NCBI RefSeq assembly: GCF_014701095.1
Contig: NZ_AP023439.1
Span: forward strand, 6,498,001-6,562,000
Reading direction: 5' to 3'
DNA from: Streptomyces tuirus
Lineage (GTDB): Bacteria > Actinomycetota > Actinomycetes > Streptomycetales > Streptomycetaceae
DNA: 64,000 nucleotides
In this document: piece by piece, positions 1 through 8,327 of the stretch
Layout of the letters: each line of letters begins with the position of its first letter
How positions within the stretch are numbered: the stretch's first letter is position 1
Notes under the pieces: generated by a model
Told to the model about the DNA's origin: nothing
The model's database searches: none
What the model saw: the letters and a program-made list of their open reading frames with translations, nothing else
Translations under genes and position numbers: made by a program

Positions 1-1
1 G

Positions 2-1114
2 GCCACCGGCTACGACGGCCCGCTCTCCCTGGAGGTCTTCAACGATGTCTTCCGGCAGGCCGACGCCGGTCCGACCGCCGTCGACGCCCGGCGCTCCCTG
101 CTGGTCCTGCAGGAGACGGTGGGCCGGGCGCCCCTGCCCGACCCCGTCGTCCCCACCGGCGTCGCCTTCGCCGAGCTGGTCACACCCGACGCCGAACCCC
201 TCGCCGCGCTGCTCGGCTCCCTGGGCTTCACCCGGACCGCCCGCCATCGCGGCAAGCCTGTCGACCTGTGGGAGCAGGGCGAGGCCCGGGTCCTGGTCAA
301 CACCGGCACCGCCGTCCGCCGCGACGGCACCCGGCTCGCCGCGATCGGGCTGGAGTCACCGGACCCGGCCGGAGCCGCCCGGCGGGCCGAGGCCCTGCTC
401 GCGCCCGTCCTGCCCCGCCGCCGCGCACCGCAGGACGCCCCGCTGGAAGCGGTCGCCGCCCCCGATGGCACGGAGCTGTTCTTCTGCGCCACCGGCCGCC
501 CGGAACTGCCCGACTGGCGGGCCGACTTCGAGACCACGGGCCTGCCTCCGGCACAGGCCGGCTTCCGGGGCATCGACCACCTCGCCCTCACCCAGCCCTG
601 GCACCACTTCGACGAGGCGGCCCTCTTTCACCGGGGCGTGCTCGGCCTGCACGCCCAGGAGAGCGTGGACGTCGCCGACCCCTACGGCCTGATGCGCAGC
701 CGTGCCGTCACCAACCCCGACGGCAGCGTCCGGATCGCCCTCACCGTCGGCGCCGCACCCACCGACGACACCGTCCACGCCCAGCACATCGCCCTGGCCA
801 CCGACGACGTCGTCGCCGCGGCCCGCCGGTTCCGGGAGGCGGGCGGCAGTCTGCTGCCGGTGCCCGCGAACTACTTCGACGACCTCGCCGCCCGCTTCGA
901 GTTCGCCGACGGCGAGCTGGAGACCTACCGCGACCTCGGCATCCTCTACGACCGTGACGACCACGGCGTCTTCCGCCACTGCTACACCCGCACCGTCGGA
1001 CGGGTCTTCTTCGAACTGGTCCAGCGCGACGGCGGCCACCGGGGCTACGGCGCCGCCAACGCCCCGGTGCGGCTGGCCGCGCAGCACACGGCACGGGCGC
1101 TCACTGGCGGCTGA
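2..1114 (+). CDS. Bifunctional sugar-phosphate-isomerase-like / 4-hydroxyphenylpyruvate dioxygenase-like protein (QuiC type), 5' partial
   Basis: Only the last 370 codons lie in the window; the reading frame is open from base 2. The first visible residues (GPLSLEVFNDVFRQ) match the C-terminal end of an AP-endonuclease-2 TIM barrel. The rest is a two-module vicinal-oxygen-chelate fold like 4-hydroxyphenylpyruvate dioxygenase. Candidate metal ligands are the His in GIDHLAL, the His in AQHIAL and the Glu in FFELVQR. Fusions of this layout include 3-dehydroshikimate dehydratases (QuiC/AsbF-like) of quinate and shikimate catabolism, with the HPPD-like half often of unknown role. The missing N-terminal half, which would carry the dehydratase site, prevents a firm substrate call. 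It ends 270 bp before the next intact gene, which is on the opposite strand. Confidence 0.8.
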   Translation, partial: ATGYDGPLSLEVFNDVFRQADAGPTAVDARRSLLVLQETVGRAPLPDPVVPTGVAFAELVTPDAEPLAALLGSLGFTRTARHRGKPVDLWEQGEARVLVNTGTAVRRDGTRLAAIGLESPDPAGAARRAEALLAPVLPRRRAPQDAPLEAVAAPDGTELFFCATGRPELPDWRADFETTGLPPAQAGFRGIDHLALTQPWHHFDEAALFHRGVLGLHAQESVDVADPYGLMRSRAVTNPDGSVRIALTVGAAPTDDTVHAQHIALATDDVVAAARRFREAGGSLLPVPANYFDDLAARFEFADGELETYRDLGILYDRDDHGVFRHCYTRTVGRVFFELVQRDGGHRGYGAANAPVRLAAQHTARALTGG

Positions 1115-1138
1115 CGGTCCGGGTGATGCCGGTGTGAC

Positions 1139-1310
1139 GGTGGTGGCGAGGATCCAGCCCGTGAGCACCGGGGCGGAGGAGAGCCACTGGTAGCCGTCGG
1201 TCGGCGCCCCAGGCCGCGTCCCGTGCCGGGGTCTCGTCGGCCGGGTTCCGGAGGTCCACGTCCCGCCCGCGCGGGAAGGCGCCCCGCACCCGCTCCTCGG
1301 CGGGTGTCAT
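1139..1310 (-). pseudogene. Collapsed relic of a Streptomyces pentapeptide-like 'membrane-associated oxidoreductase' gene
   Basis: Reading leftward from an ATG at 1310, the first 40 or so codons begin MTPAEERVRGAFPRGRDVDL and continue to WGADRR. I recognise this as the start of a large Streptomyces family that begins TPAERRVWRAFPRG. From about 1189 a different frame reads QWLSSAPVLTGWILATTV, which resembles the C-terminal membrane segment of that same family. The normal protein is hundreds of residues long, so this looks like a large internal deletion that fused the two ends. It also explains the otherwise empty 1115-1343 gap. The identification rests on memory of the family, so confidence is moderate. 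Confidence 0.42.
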
Positions 1311-1343
1311 GTCGTCGGTCTCCCTCAGCGGGGACTCTGACGC

Positions 1344-1380
1344 GCCCGGCCGGAGGCCGGCACCTCACCTCCGGCCGGGC
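1344..1380 (-). terminator. Terminator hairpin after the pentose-phosphate operon
   Basis: There is a perfect 13-bp inverted repeat: GCCCGGCCGGAGG at 1344-1356 and CCTCCGGCCGGGC at 1368-1380, with an 11-nt loop. It lies 4 bp beyond the stop of the last gene of the leftward operon. There is no U tract, as is usual in Streptomyces. Confidence 0.75.
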
Positions 1381-1383
1381 TCG

Positions 1384-1971
1384 TTACGCCCGGCAGTTCC
1401 ACTCCGCGATCACGGGCCGGCCGTGCTCGGTCGACAGCCGGCTGACCGTGCCGGTCTCCAGCCGGAACGACTGCCCCCGCGCCGGGGGCAGTCCCAGCCG
1501 GCGGGCCGTCAGGACGCGCAGGAAGTGGCCGTGCGCCACCAGCACCACATCGCCCTCGGGCAGCGACTTCTCCGCCCTGGCCAGCACCCGGTCGGCGCGT
1601 TCGCCGACCTCCTCGGGGGACTCGCCGGGCTCGCCGTCGGGGCCGGGCGGCGCTCCGTCGGTCCACAGGTCCCAGTCGGGGCGGGTGCGGTGAATCTCCT
1701 CGGTGGTGACGCCCTCGTAGGCGCCGTAGTGCCACTCGTGCAGGTCCGCGTCTTGCACGGCCCCCCTCAGGCCCGCGAGTTCGGCGGTGCGCACCGCGCG
1801 GCCGAGCGGGCTGGTGAGGACCAGGGCGAAGGAGCGGCCCGCGAGGAGCGGGGCGAGCGACGTGGCCTGCTCCTCACCGTGCGGGGTGAGGGGCAGGTCG
1901 GTGAAGCTGGTGTGCTGTCCGCTCCGGCTCCACTCCGTCTCGCCGTGGCGGACCAGCAGCAGATCACCCAC
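1384..1971 (-). CDS. Histidine phosphatase family protein (phosphoglycerate mutase-like)
   Basis: This 195-residue protein has the family signature RHGE at residues 8-11 (the catalytic His phosphorylated during turnover). A second catalytic His lies in the VLVAHGHFLRV segment near residue 147. The SPLGRAVRTAE stretch supplies the usual second Arg. The size and fold fit the acid-phosphatase/PGM-like branch rather than a true glycolytic mutase. It starts 3 bp after gnd, so it is the last gene of the tal-zwf-opcA-pgi-gnd operon. A sugar-phosphate phosphatase linked to the pentose-phosphate route is a reasonable inference, but the substrate cannot be read from sequence. The stop is TAA, followed at once by a strong hairpin. 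Confidence 0.88.
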   Translation of the reverse strand: MGDLLLVRHGETEWSRSGQHTSFTDLPLTPHGEEQATSLAPLLAGRSFALVLTSPLGRAVRTAELAGLRGAVQDADLHEWHYGAYEGVTTEEIHRTRPDWDLWTDGAPPGPDGEPGESPEEVGERADRVLARAEKSLPEGDVVLVAHGHFLRVLTARRLGLPPARGQSFRLETGTVSRLSTEHGRPVIAEWNCRA

Positions 1972-1974
1972 GTC

Positions 1975-2859
1975 CTACGCCTTCTTCGCGGACTCGACGG
2001 CGTGGCCGCCGAACTGGTTGCGCAGCGCCGCGATCATCTTCATCTGCGGCGAGTCGTCCTGCCGGGAGGCGAACCGGGAGAAGAGCGAGGCGGTGATCGC
2101 GGGCAGCGGCACGGAGTTGTCGAGCGCGGCCTCCACCGTCCAGCGTCCCTCACCGGAGTCCTGGGCGTAGCCCCTCAGCAACTCCAGGTGCTCGTCCTCG
2201 TCCAGGGCGTCCACCGCCAGGTCGAGCAGCCAGGACCGGATGACGGTGCCCTGCTGCCAGGAGCGGAACACCTCGCGGACGTTGTTCACCGAGTCCACGG
2301 CCTCCAGCAGCTCCCAGCCCTCGGCGTAGGCCTGCATCATCGCGTACTCGATGCCGTTGTGGACCATCTTCGCGAAGTGCCCGGCGCCGACCTTGCCCGC
2401 GTGGACGTAGCCGTACGGGCCCTCCGGCTTGAGGGCCTCGAAGATCGGCTGGAGCCGGTCGACGGTCTCCTTCTCGCCGCCCACCATCAGGGCGTAGCCG
2501 TTCTTCAGGCCCCACACGCCGCCGGAGACGCCCGCGTCGACGAAGCCGATGCCGCGCTTGCGCAGCTCCTCGGCGTGCTTCTCGTCGTCCGTCCAGCGCG
2601 AGTTTCCGCCGTCGACCACGGTGTCGTACGGCTTGAGGAGGTCCGCCAGGCGGTCGATGACGTGCTGGGTGGGGTCGCCGGCCGGGACCATGACCCAGAC
2701 CGTGCGGGGCGCTTCCAGCTGGTTGACGAGGTCGGCCAGGCTGTCGGCGTCGGACTTCTCGGGGTCGGTGTCGTAGCCGATGACGGTGTGGCCGGCGTTG
2801 CGCAGGCGCTCGCGCATGTTGCCGCCCATCTTGCCGAGACCCACAAGACCGATCTGCAT
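1975..2859 (-). CDS. gnd: 6-phosphogluconate dehydrogenase, decarboxylating (short type)
   Basis: The protein oxidises and decarboxylates 6-phosphogluconate to ribulose 5-phosphate. The N-terminus MQIGLVGLGKMGGNM is the Rossmann dinucleotide motif followed by the family's MGxN pattern. DGGNSRW near residue 75 and the VDAGVSGGVWGLKNGY segment near residue 110 are the substrate-binding signatures, and the catalytic Lys lies in VGAGHFAKMVHNGIEY. At 294 residues it belongs to the short Gnd class rather than the roughly 470-residue E. coli type; short forms are often NAD-preferring. It begins 1 bp after the pgi stop and sits within the pentose-phosphate operon. Confidence 0.95.
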   Translation of the reverse strand: MQIGLVGLGKMGGNMRERLRNAGHTVIGYDTDPEKSDADSLADLVNQLEAPRTVWVMVPAGDPTQHVIDRLADLLKPYDTVVDGGNSRWTDDEKHAEELRKRGIGFVDAGVSGGVWGLKNGYALMVGGEKETVDRLQPIFEALKPEGPYGYVHAGKVGAGHFAKMVHNGIEYAMMQAYAEGWELLEAVDSVNNVREVFRSWQQGTVIRSWLLDLAVDALDEDEHLELLRGYAQDSGEGRWTVEAALDNSVPLPAITASLFSRFASRQDDSPQMKMIAALRNQFGGHAVESAKKA

Positions 2860-2860
2860 G

Positions 2861-4525
2861 TCAGTTCACTTCCCGAAGTTTGCGGTAGGCGGCCACCAGC
2901 GCGGCCGTGGACGGGTCGAGACCGGGGACGTCAGCGCCCTCGGTCAGGGCGGGCTCGACGCGCTTGGCGAGGACCTTGCCGAGCTCGACGCCCCACTGGT
3001 CGAAGGAGTCGATGTTCCAGACGGCGCCCTGCACGAACACCTTGTGCTCGTAGAGGGCGACCAGCTGGCCGAGGACCGACGGGGACAGTTCGGTGGCCAG
3101 GATCGTCGTGGTGGGGCGGTTCCCCCGGAAGGTGCGGTGCGGCACCTGCTCCTCGGGCACGCCCTCCGCGCGGACCTCCTCGGCGGTCTTGCCGAAGGCG
3201 AGCGCCTGGCCCTGCGCGAACAGGTTGGCCATCAGCAGGTCGTGCTGCGCCTTCAGTTCGTCGCTCAGCTCGGCGACGGGCCGGGCGAAGCCGATCAGGT
3301 CGGCCGGGATGAGCCTGGTGCCCTGGTGGATCAACTGGTAGTAGGCGTGCTGCCCGTTGGTGCCCGGGGTGCCCCACACCACCGGCCCGGTCTGCCACTC
3401 CACCGGCTTGCCGTCGCGGTCCACCGACTTGCCGTTGGACTCCATGTCGAGCTGCTGGAGGTAGGCGGTGAACTTGGACAAATAGTGGCTGTAGGGCAGC
3501 ACCGCATGCGACTGGGCGTCGTGGAAGTTGATGTACCAGATGCCCAGCAGGCCCAGCAGCAGCGGGGCGTTGGCCTCGGCCGGGGCGTTGCGGAAATGCT
3601 CGTCGACGATGCGGAACCCGTCGAGCATCTCCCGGAAGCGGTCCGGGCCGATCGCGATCATCAGGGACAGGCCGATCGCGGAGTCGTACGAGTAGCGGCC
3701 GCCGACCCAGTCCCAGAACTCGAACATGTTGTCGACGTCGATGCCGAACCCGGCGACCTTCTCCGCGTTGGTGGACAGCGCGACGAAGTGCTTGGCCACC
3801 GCCTTCTCGTCGCCCCCGAGGCCCTTCAGCAGCCAGGACCGCGCCGAGGTGGCGTTGGTGATCGTCTCGATCGTGGTGAAGGTCTTGGACGCGACGATGA
3901 ACAGCGTCTCCGCCGGGTCCAGGTCGCGCACCGCCTCGTGCAGGTCGGCGCCGTCCACGTTCGACACGAAGCGGAACGTCAGATCCCGGTCGGTGAACGG
4001 CCGCAGTGCCTCGTAGGCCATCGCGGGGCCTAGGTCGGAGCCGCCGATGCCGATGTTGACGACGTTGCGGATGCGCCGGCCGGTGTGTCCGGTCCACTCC
4101 CCGGAGCGCACCCGGTCCGTGAAGGCGGTCATCTTGTCGAGCACGGCGTGCACGCCCGGGACGACGTTCTCCCCGTCGACCTCGATCACCGCGTCCCGCG
4201 GGGCGCGCAGCGCGGTGTGCAGCACGGCGCGGTTCTCGGTGATGTTGATCTTCTCGCCGGCGAACATGGCGTCGCGCAGCCCGAACACGTCGGTCGCGGC
4301 GGCCAGCTCCTGGAGCAGGGCCAGCGTCTCGTCGGTGACCAGGTGCTTGGAGTAGTCGATGCGCAGGTCGCCCACGTGCACGACATAGCGCTCGGCGCGT
4401 CCCGGATCCGCCGCGAACAGCTCCCGCAGATCGGGCCGCGGCAGGGCGTCCCGGCGGTGGTGCTCCAGGGCGGTCCACTCGGGACGCCGGTTGAGCCTCG
4501 GGGAACCGGAGGGGGAGTCAGACAT
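2861..4525 (-). CDS. pgi: Glucose-6-phosphate isomerase
   Basis: The enzyme interconverts glucose 6-phosphate and fructose 6-phosphate. At 554 residues it matches the long bacterial/eukaryotic PGI class. Signatures include GIGGSDLGPAMAYEAL (phosphosugar binding), the ESNGKSVDRDG segment, and the C-terminal NIDSFDQWGVELGKVLAKR signature with its conserved Lys. Its start overlaps the end of opcA by 8 bp and gnd follows after 1 bp, so it is translationally linked in the operon. A pgi inside an oxidative pentose-phosphate cluster lets fructose 6-phosphate made by transaldolase be recycled to glucose 6-phosphate, giving a NADPH-generating loop. Confidence 0.97.
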   Translation of the reverse strand: MSDSPSGSPRLNRRPEWTALEHHRRDALPRPDLRELFAADPGRAERYVVHVGDLRIDYSKHLVTDETLALLQELAAATDVFGLRDAMFAGEKINITENRAVLHTALRAPRDAVIEVDGENVVPGVHAVLDKMTAFTDRVRSGEWTGHTGRRIRNVVNIGIGGSDLGPAMAYEALRPFTDRDLTFRFVSNVDGADLHEAVRDLDPAETLFIVASKTFTTIETITNATSARSWLLKGLGGDEKAVAKHFVALSTNAEKVAGFGIDVDNMFEFWDWVGGRYSYDSAIGLSLMIAIGPDRFREMLDGFRIVDEHFRNAPAEANAPLLLGLLGIWYINFHDAQSHAVLPYSHYLSKFTAYLQQLDMESNGKSVDRDGKPVEWQTGPVVWGTPGTNGQHAYYQLIHQGTRLIPADLIGFARPVAELSDELKAQHDLLMANLFAQGQALAFGKTAEEVRAEGVPEEQVPHRTFRGNRPTTTILATELSPSVLGQLVALYEHKVFVQGAVWNIDSFDQWGVELGKVLAKRVEPALTEGADVPGLDPSTAALVAAYRKLREVN

Positions 4526-5453
4526 GAGCGGGGGTCTCCTCGGTTGCCTCGCCGTTCAGGGCGATGGCGTACATCTCGTCGGCGTCGAGGCGCCGCAGCT
4601 CCTCGGCGATGAGTTCGGAGGTGGCACGGACCTTCAGGGCGAGGGTGCGCGGCGGCTGGCCCGGCAGGGTCAGCGTGGCCAGCGGTCCCTCGGGGCGGTC
4701 GATGACGATGTCGCCGCTCTCCGTGCCCAGCCGCACGGCCGTGATGACCGGCCCGGCGGTGACCACCCGGTCGACCCGCACGTGCAGCCGCGCCTCCAGC
4801 CAGCGGGCCAGCAGCTCGGCGGCCGGGTTCTCGGCCTCGGCCTCCACCGCCGCCGAGACGATCCGCGCCCGGGCCTGGTCCAGCGCCGCCGCCAGCATCG
4901 AACGCCAGGGCGTCAGCCGGGTCCAGGCGAGGTCGGTGTCGCCCGGGGCGTAGGAGCGGACCCGGGTCTGCAGCGCCTCGAGGGGGTTCTCGACGGAGTA
5001 CAGATCGGTGATCCGTCGCTGGGCCAACGCCCCGACCGGGTCCTTCGAGGGCACCTCCGGGGCGTCCACCGGCCACCACACCACCACCGGCGCGTCCGGC
5101 AGCAGCAGTGGCAGCACCACCGAGTCGGCGTGGTCGGACACCTCGCCGTAGGTCCTGAGGATCACGGTCTCGCCGGTGCCCGCGTCGGCGCCCACCCGGA
5201 CCTCGGCGTCGAGGCGGGAGGACTGGCGGTCGCGCGGGGTGCGGGCGTGGCGCTTGATGACGACCAGGGTCCGCGAGGGGTGCTCGTGCGAGGCCTCCTC
5301 GGCCGCCTTGATCGAGTCGTAGGCGTTCTCCTCGTCCGTGACGATCACCATCGTCAGGACCATGCCCACGGCGGGTGTGCCGATGGCGCGGCGCCCTTGC
5401 ACCAGCGCCTTGTTGATCTTGCTTGCCGTGGTGTCGGTCAGGTCGATCTTCAT
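4518..5453 (-). CDS. opcA: Glucose-6-phosphate dehydrogenase assembly/activator protein OpcA
   Basis: This 311-residue protein matches the actinobacterial OpcA family. It starts MKIDLTDTTASKINKAL, contains the AVGMVLTMVIVTDEENAYDS segment, and has a central VVWWPVDAPEVPSKDPVGALAQRRI block typical of these proteins. OpcA is a non-catalytic factor required for assembly or allosteric activation of G6PDH. Its start codon overlaps the zwf stop in an ATGA arrangement (5450-5453), so the two partners are translationally coupled. The C-terminus overlaps the pgi start by 8 bp. Confidence 0.93.
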   Translation of the reverse strand: MKIDLTDTTASKINKALVQGRRAIGTPAVGMVLTMVIVTDEENAYDSIKAAEEASHEHPSRTLVVIKRHARTPRDRQSSRLDAEVRVGADAGTGETVILRTYGEVSDHADSVVLPLLLPDAPVVVWWPVDAPEVPSKDPVGALAQRRITDLYSVENPLEALQTRVRSYAPGDTDLAWTRLTPWRSMLAAALDQARARIVSAAVEAEAENPAAELLARWLEARLHVRVDRVVTAGPVITAVRLGTESGDIVIDRPEGPLATLTLPGQPPRTLALKVRATSELIAEELRRLDADEMYAIALNGEATEETPAHV

Positions 5454-7123
5454 GGCCTGCGCCAGCTCCGTCCGTCTCGTGCGAGCATCTCGTCCGCTTC
5501 CCTGGGTCCCCAGCTGCCCGCGGGGTACTGCGCCGGCCTGCCATGTGTCGCCCAGTACTCCTCGATCGGGTCGAGGATCTTCCAGGACTCTTCCACTTCC
5601 TGGTGGCGGGGGAACAGGTTGGCGTCGCCCAGGAGGACGTCAAGGATCAGCCGTTCGTACGCCTCGGGGCTCGATTCGGTGAACGACTCGCCGTAGGCGA
5701 AGTCCATCGTGACGTCCCGGATCTCCATCGACGTGCCCGGCACCTTCGAGCCGAAGCGGACCGTCATGCCCTCGTCCGGCTGGACGCGGATGACGATCGC
5801 GTTGGAGCCGAGCTCCTCGGTGGCCGTGGAGTCGAAGGGGGAGTGCGGGGCCCGCTGGAAGACGACGGCGATCTCCGTCACCCGGCGTCCCAGCCGCTTG
5901 CCGGTACGCAGATAGAACGGGACGCCCGCCCAGCGGCGGTTGTCCACCTGGAGCCGGACCGCGGCATAGGTGTCCGTCGTGGAGGACGGGTCGATGCCGT
6001 CCTCCTCCAGATAGCCGCGCACCTTCTTGCCGCCCTGCCAGCCCGCCGCGTACTGGCCGCGCACGGTGCCCTGGCCCAGCTCCTGCGGCAGCTGCACCGC
6101 CTTGAGGACCTTCAGCTTCTCGGTGAGCAGCGAGGCGGCGTCGAAGGCGGCCGGTTCCTCCATCGCGGTGAGCGCCATCAGCTGGAGGAGGTGGTTCTGG
6201 ATGACGTCACGGGCGGCGCCGATGCCGTCGTAGTAGCCGGCCCGGCCGCCGATGCCGATGTCCTCGGCCATGGTGATCTGCACATGGTCGACGTACGACC
6301 GGTTCCAGATCGGCTCGAACATCTGGTTGGCGAAACGCAGGGCCAGGAGGTTCTGGACGGTCTCCTTGCCGAGGTAGTGGTCGATCCGGAAGACCTGCTC
6401 CGGGTCGAACACGTCGTGCACGATCCGGTTGAGCTCCTCGGCCGACCTCAGATCGTGCCCGAACGGCTTCTCGATGACCGCCCGGCGCCAGGAACCCTCG
6501 GGGGGACTGGCCAGCTTGTGCTTCTTCAGCTGCTGGACCACCTTCGGGAAGAACTTCGGCGGCACCGACAGGTAGAAGGCGTAGTTGCCGCTGGTGCCCC
6601 GGGAGGCGTCCAGCTCCTCGACGGCGGAGCGCAGCTGCTTGAACGCCGTGTCGTCGTCGAAGTCGCCGGGGATGAACCGCATGCCCTCGGCGAGCTGCTG
6701 CCAGACCTCCTCGCGGAACGGCGTGCGCGCGTGCTCGCGGACCGCGTCGTGCACCACCTGCGCGAAGTCCTGGTCCTCCCAGTCCCGGCGGGCGAAGCCC
6801 ACCAGGGAGAAGCCCGGCGGCAGCAGACCCCGGTTGGCCAGGTCGTACACGGCCGGCATCAGCTTCTTGCGGGACAGGTCGCCGGTCACGCCGAAGATGA
6901 CGAGCCCGGAGGGCCCCGCGATCCTGGGCAGACGGCGGTCGCGCGGGTCGCGCAGGGGGTTCTCGAAGTGAGTGTCGGCGTGCTTCGTGCGGGGAGTGTG
7001 ACCGCTCACCCCGGTCTGCTCCACCCCGGCCGCCTCCTGTGCGGCCCGGGCCTCCTTCTCCTCCTTGGTGCCCTTGGTCTCCTGTTCGGCCGTCTGGGGG
7101 ATGCCCTCGATGCCCTCACTCAT
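5450..7123 (-). CDS. zwf: Glucose-6-phosphate 1-dehydrogenase
   Basis: The enzyme catalyses the first committed step of the oxidative pentose-phosphate pathway. At 557 residues it carries the N-terminal GVTGDLSRKKLMPAVYDL nucleotide-binding motif and the active-site signature RIDHYLGKETVQN around residue 250. It has a charged N-terminal extension of about 75 residues (MSEGIEGIPQTAEQETKG onward) rich in Glu, Lys and Ala before the catalytic domain starts; this is probably disordered. The start overlaps the tal stop as ATGA (7120-7123) and the stop overlaps the opcA start the same way. Confidence 0.97.
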   Translation of the reverse strand: MSEGIEGIPQTAEQETKGTKEEKEARAAQEAAGVEQTGVSGHTPRTKHADTHFENPLRDPRDRRLPRIAGPSGLVIFGVTGDLSRKKLMPAVYDLANRGLLPPGFSLVGFARRDWEDQDFAQVVHDAVREHARTPFREEVWQQLAEGMRFIPGDFDDDTAFKQLRSAVEELDASRGTSGNYAFYLSVPPKFFPKVVQQLKKHKLASPPEGSWRRAVIEKPFGHDLRSAEELNRIVHDVFDPEQVFRIDHYLGKETVQNLLALRFANQMFEPIWNRSYVDHVQITMAEDIGIGGRAGYYDGIGAARDVIQNHLLQLMALTAMEEPAAFDAASLLTEKLKVLKAVQLPQELGQGTVRGQYAAGWQGGKKVRGYLEEDGIDPSSTTDTYAAVRLQVDNRRWAGVPFYLRTGKRLGRRVTEIAVVFQRAPHSPFDSTATEELGSNAIVIRVQPDEGMTVRFGSKVPGTSMEIRDVTMDFAYGESFTESSPEAYERLILDVLLGDANLFPRHQEVEESWKILDPIEEYWATHGRPAQYPAGSWGPREADEMLARDGRSWRRP

Positions 7124-8265
7124 TCCGCGTCAACTCCCTTGCTGTTCAAGGACTTGGTGACCGCGTCCAGCAGCTCCTGCCAGGCCACCTCGAACGTGGC
7201 CACCCCCTCGTCCTCCAGTTGCCGCACCACCTCGTCGTATGCGATGCCGAGCCGTTCGACGGCCGCCAGGTCGGCGCGGGCCTGGGCGTAACCGCCGGTG
7301 ACCGTGTCGCCCTGGACGTCGCCGTGGTCGGCGACGGCGTTCAGCGTGGCCTCCGGCATGGTGCTGACCGTGCCGGGGGCGACCAGTTCCTCCACGTACA
7401 GGGTGTCCTTGTATGCGGGGTCCTTCACACCGGTGGAGGCCCAAAGGGGGCGCTGCCGGTTCGCACGGGCCCCGCCGAGCGCCTGCCGGCGCGCCCCGGC
7501 GAAGACGTGCTCGTACGCCTCGTAGGCGAGCCGAGCGTTGGCCAGGGCCGCCCGGCCCTTCAGGGCGAGGGCCTCGTCCGTGCCCAGCAGCGTCAGCCGC
7601 TTGTCGATCTCGGAGTCCACTCGGGAGACGAAGAACGACGCGACCGAGTGGATGTCCGACAGGTCGAGACCGGCCGCCTGGGCCTTCTCCAGGCCGGCGA
7701 CATAGGCGTCCATCACCTCGCGGTAGCGCTCCAGGGAGAAGATCAGCGTCACGTTCACGCTGATGCCCGCGCCGGTCACCTCGGTGATCGCCGGAAGGCC
7801 CGCCTTCGTCGCCGGGATCTTGATCATCACGTTGGGGCGGTCCACCAGCCAGGCCGGCTGCCGGGCCTCGGCGACGGTCGCCCGCGTGTCATGGGCGAGG
7901 CGCGGGTCGACCTCGATGGAGACCCGGCCGTCCCGGCCTCCGCTCGCCTCGTACACCGGCCGCAGGACGTCGGCGGCGGCCCGGACGTCGGCGGTCGTCA
8001 TCATCCGTACGGCCTCGTCCACGGTCACCCCGCGCACCGCCGGGTCGGCGAGCTGCTCCTCGTAGCCCGCGCCGGAGCCGATGGCGGCCTGGAAGACGGA
8101 CGGGGTGGTGGTGACGCCGACGACGTGCCTCGTGGCGACGATCCTGGCCAGGCCGCCGGACTCGATCCGCCGCCGGGACAGGTCGTCCAGCCAGATCGAC
8201 ACGCCCCCGTCGGACAGGCGCCTGAGCGCTCCCGCGTGCGCGGTCGCTTCGGTCACAGTGATCAT
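7120..8265 (-). CDS. tal: Transaldolase
   Basis: The enzyme transfers dihydroxyacetone units between sedoheptulose 7-phosphate and glyceraldehyde 3-phosphate. At 381 residues it belongs to the long actinobacterial class. The Schiff-base Lys lies in NVMIKIPATKAGLPAI near residue 140, and the N-terminal SIWLDDLSRRRIESGGL motif is characteristic. It is the first gene of the leftward operon, so the operon promoter should lie in the 62-bp gap before the divergent AraC gene. Many Streptomyces copies of this operon begin with transketolase; here there is no tkt upstream. Confidence 0.96.
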   Translation of the reverse strand: MITVTEATAHAGALRRLSDGGVSIWLDDLSRRRIESGGLARIVATRHVVGVTTTPSVFQAAIGSGAGYEEQLADPAVRGVTVDEAVRMMTTADVRAAADVLRPVYEASGGRDGRVSIEVDPRLAHDTRATVAEARQPAWLVDRPNVMIKIPATKAGLPAITEVTGAGISVNVTLIFSLERYREVMDAYVAGLEKAQAAGLDLSDIHSVASFFVSRVDSEIDKRLTLLGTDEALALKGRAALANARLAYEAYEHVFAGARRQALGGARANRQRPLWASTGVKDPAYKDTLYVEELVAPGTVSTMPEATLNAVADHGDVQGDTVTGGYAQARADLAAVERLGIAYDEVVRQLEDEGVATFEVAWQELLDAVTKSLNSKGVDAE

Positions 8266-8327
8266 CTTCTTTCGGGCGGTCGGATCAGCCGCGGGGCGGC
8301 GACGGGATCGATACGTTCCCCTTCCCG

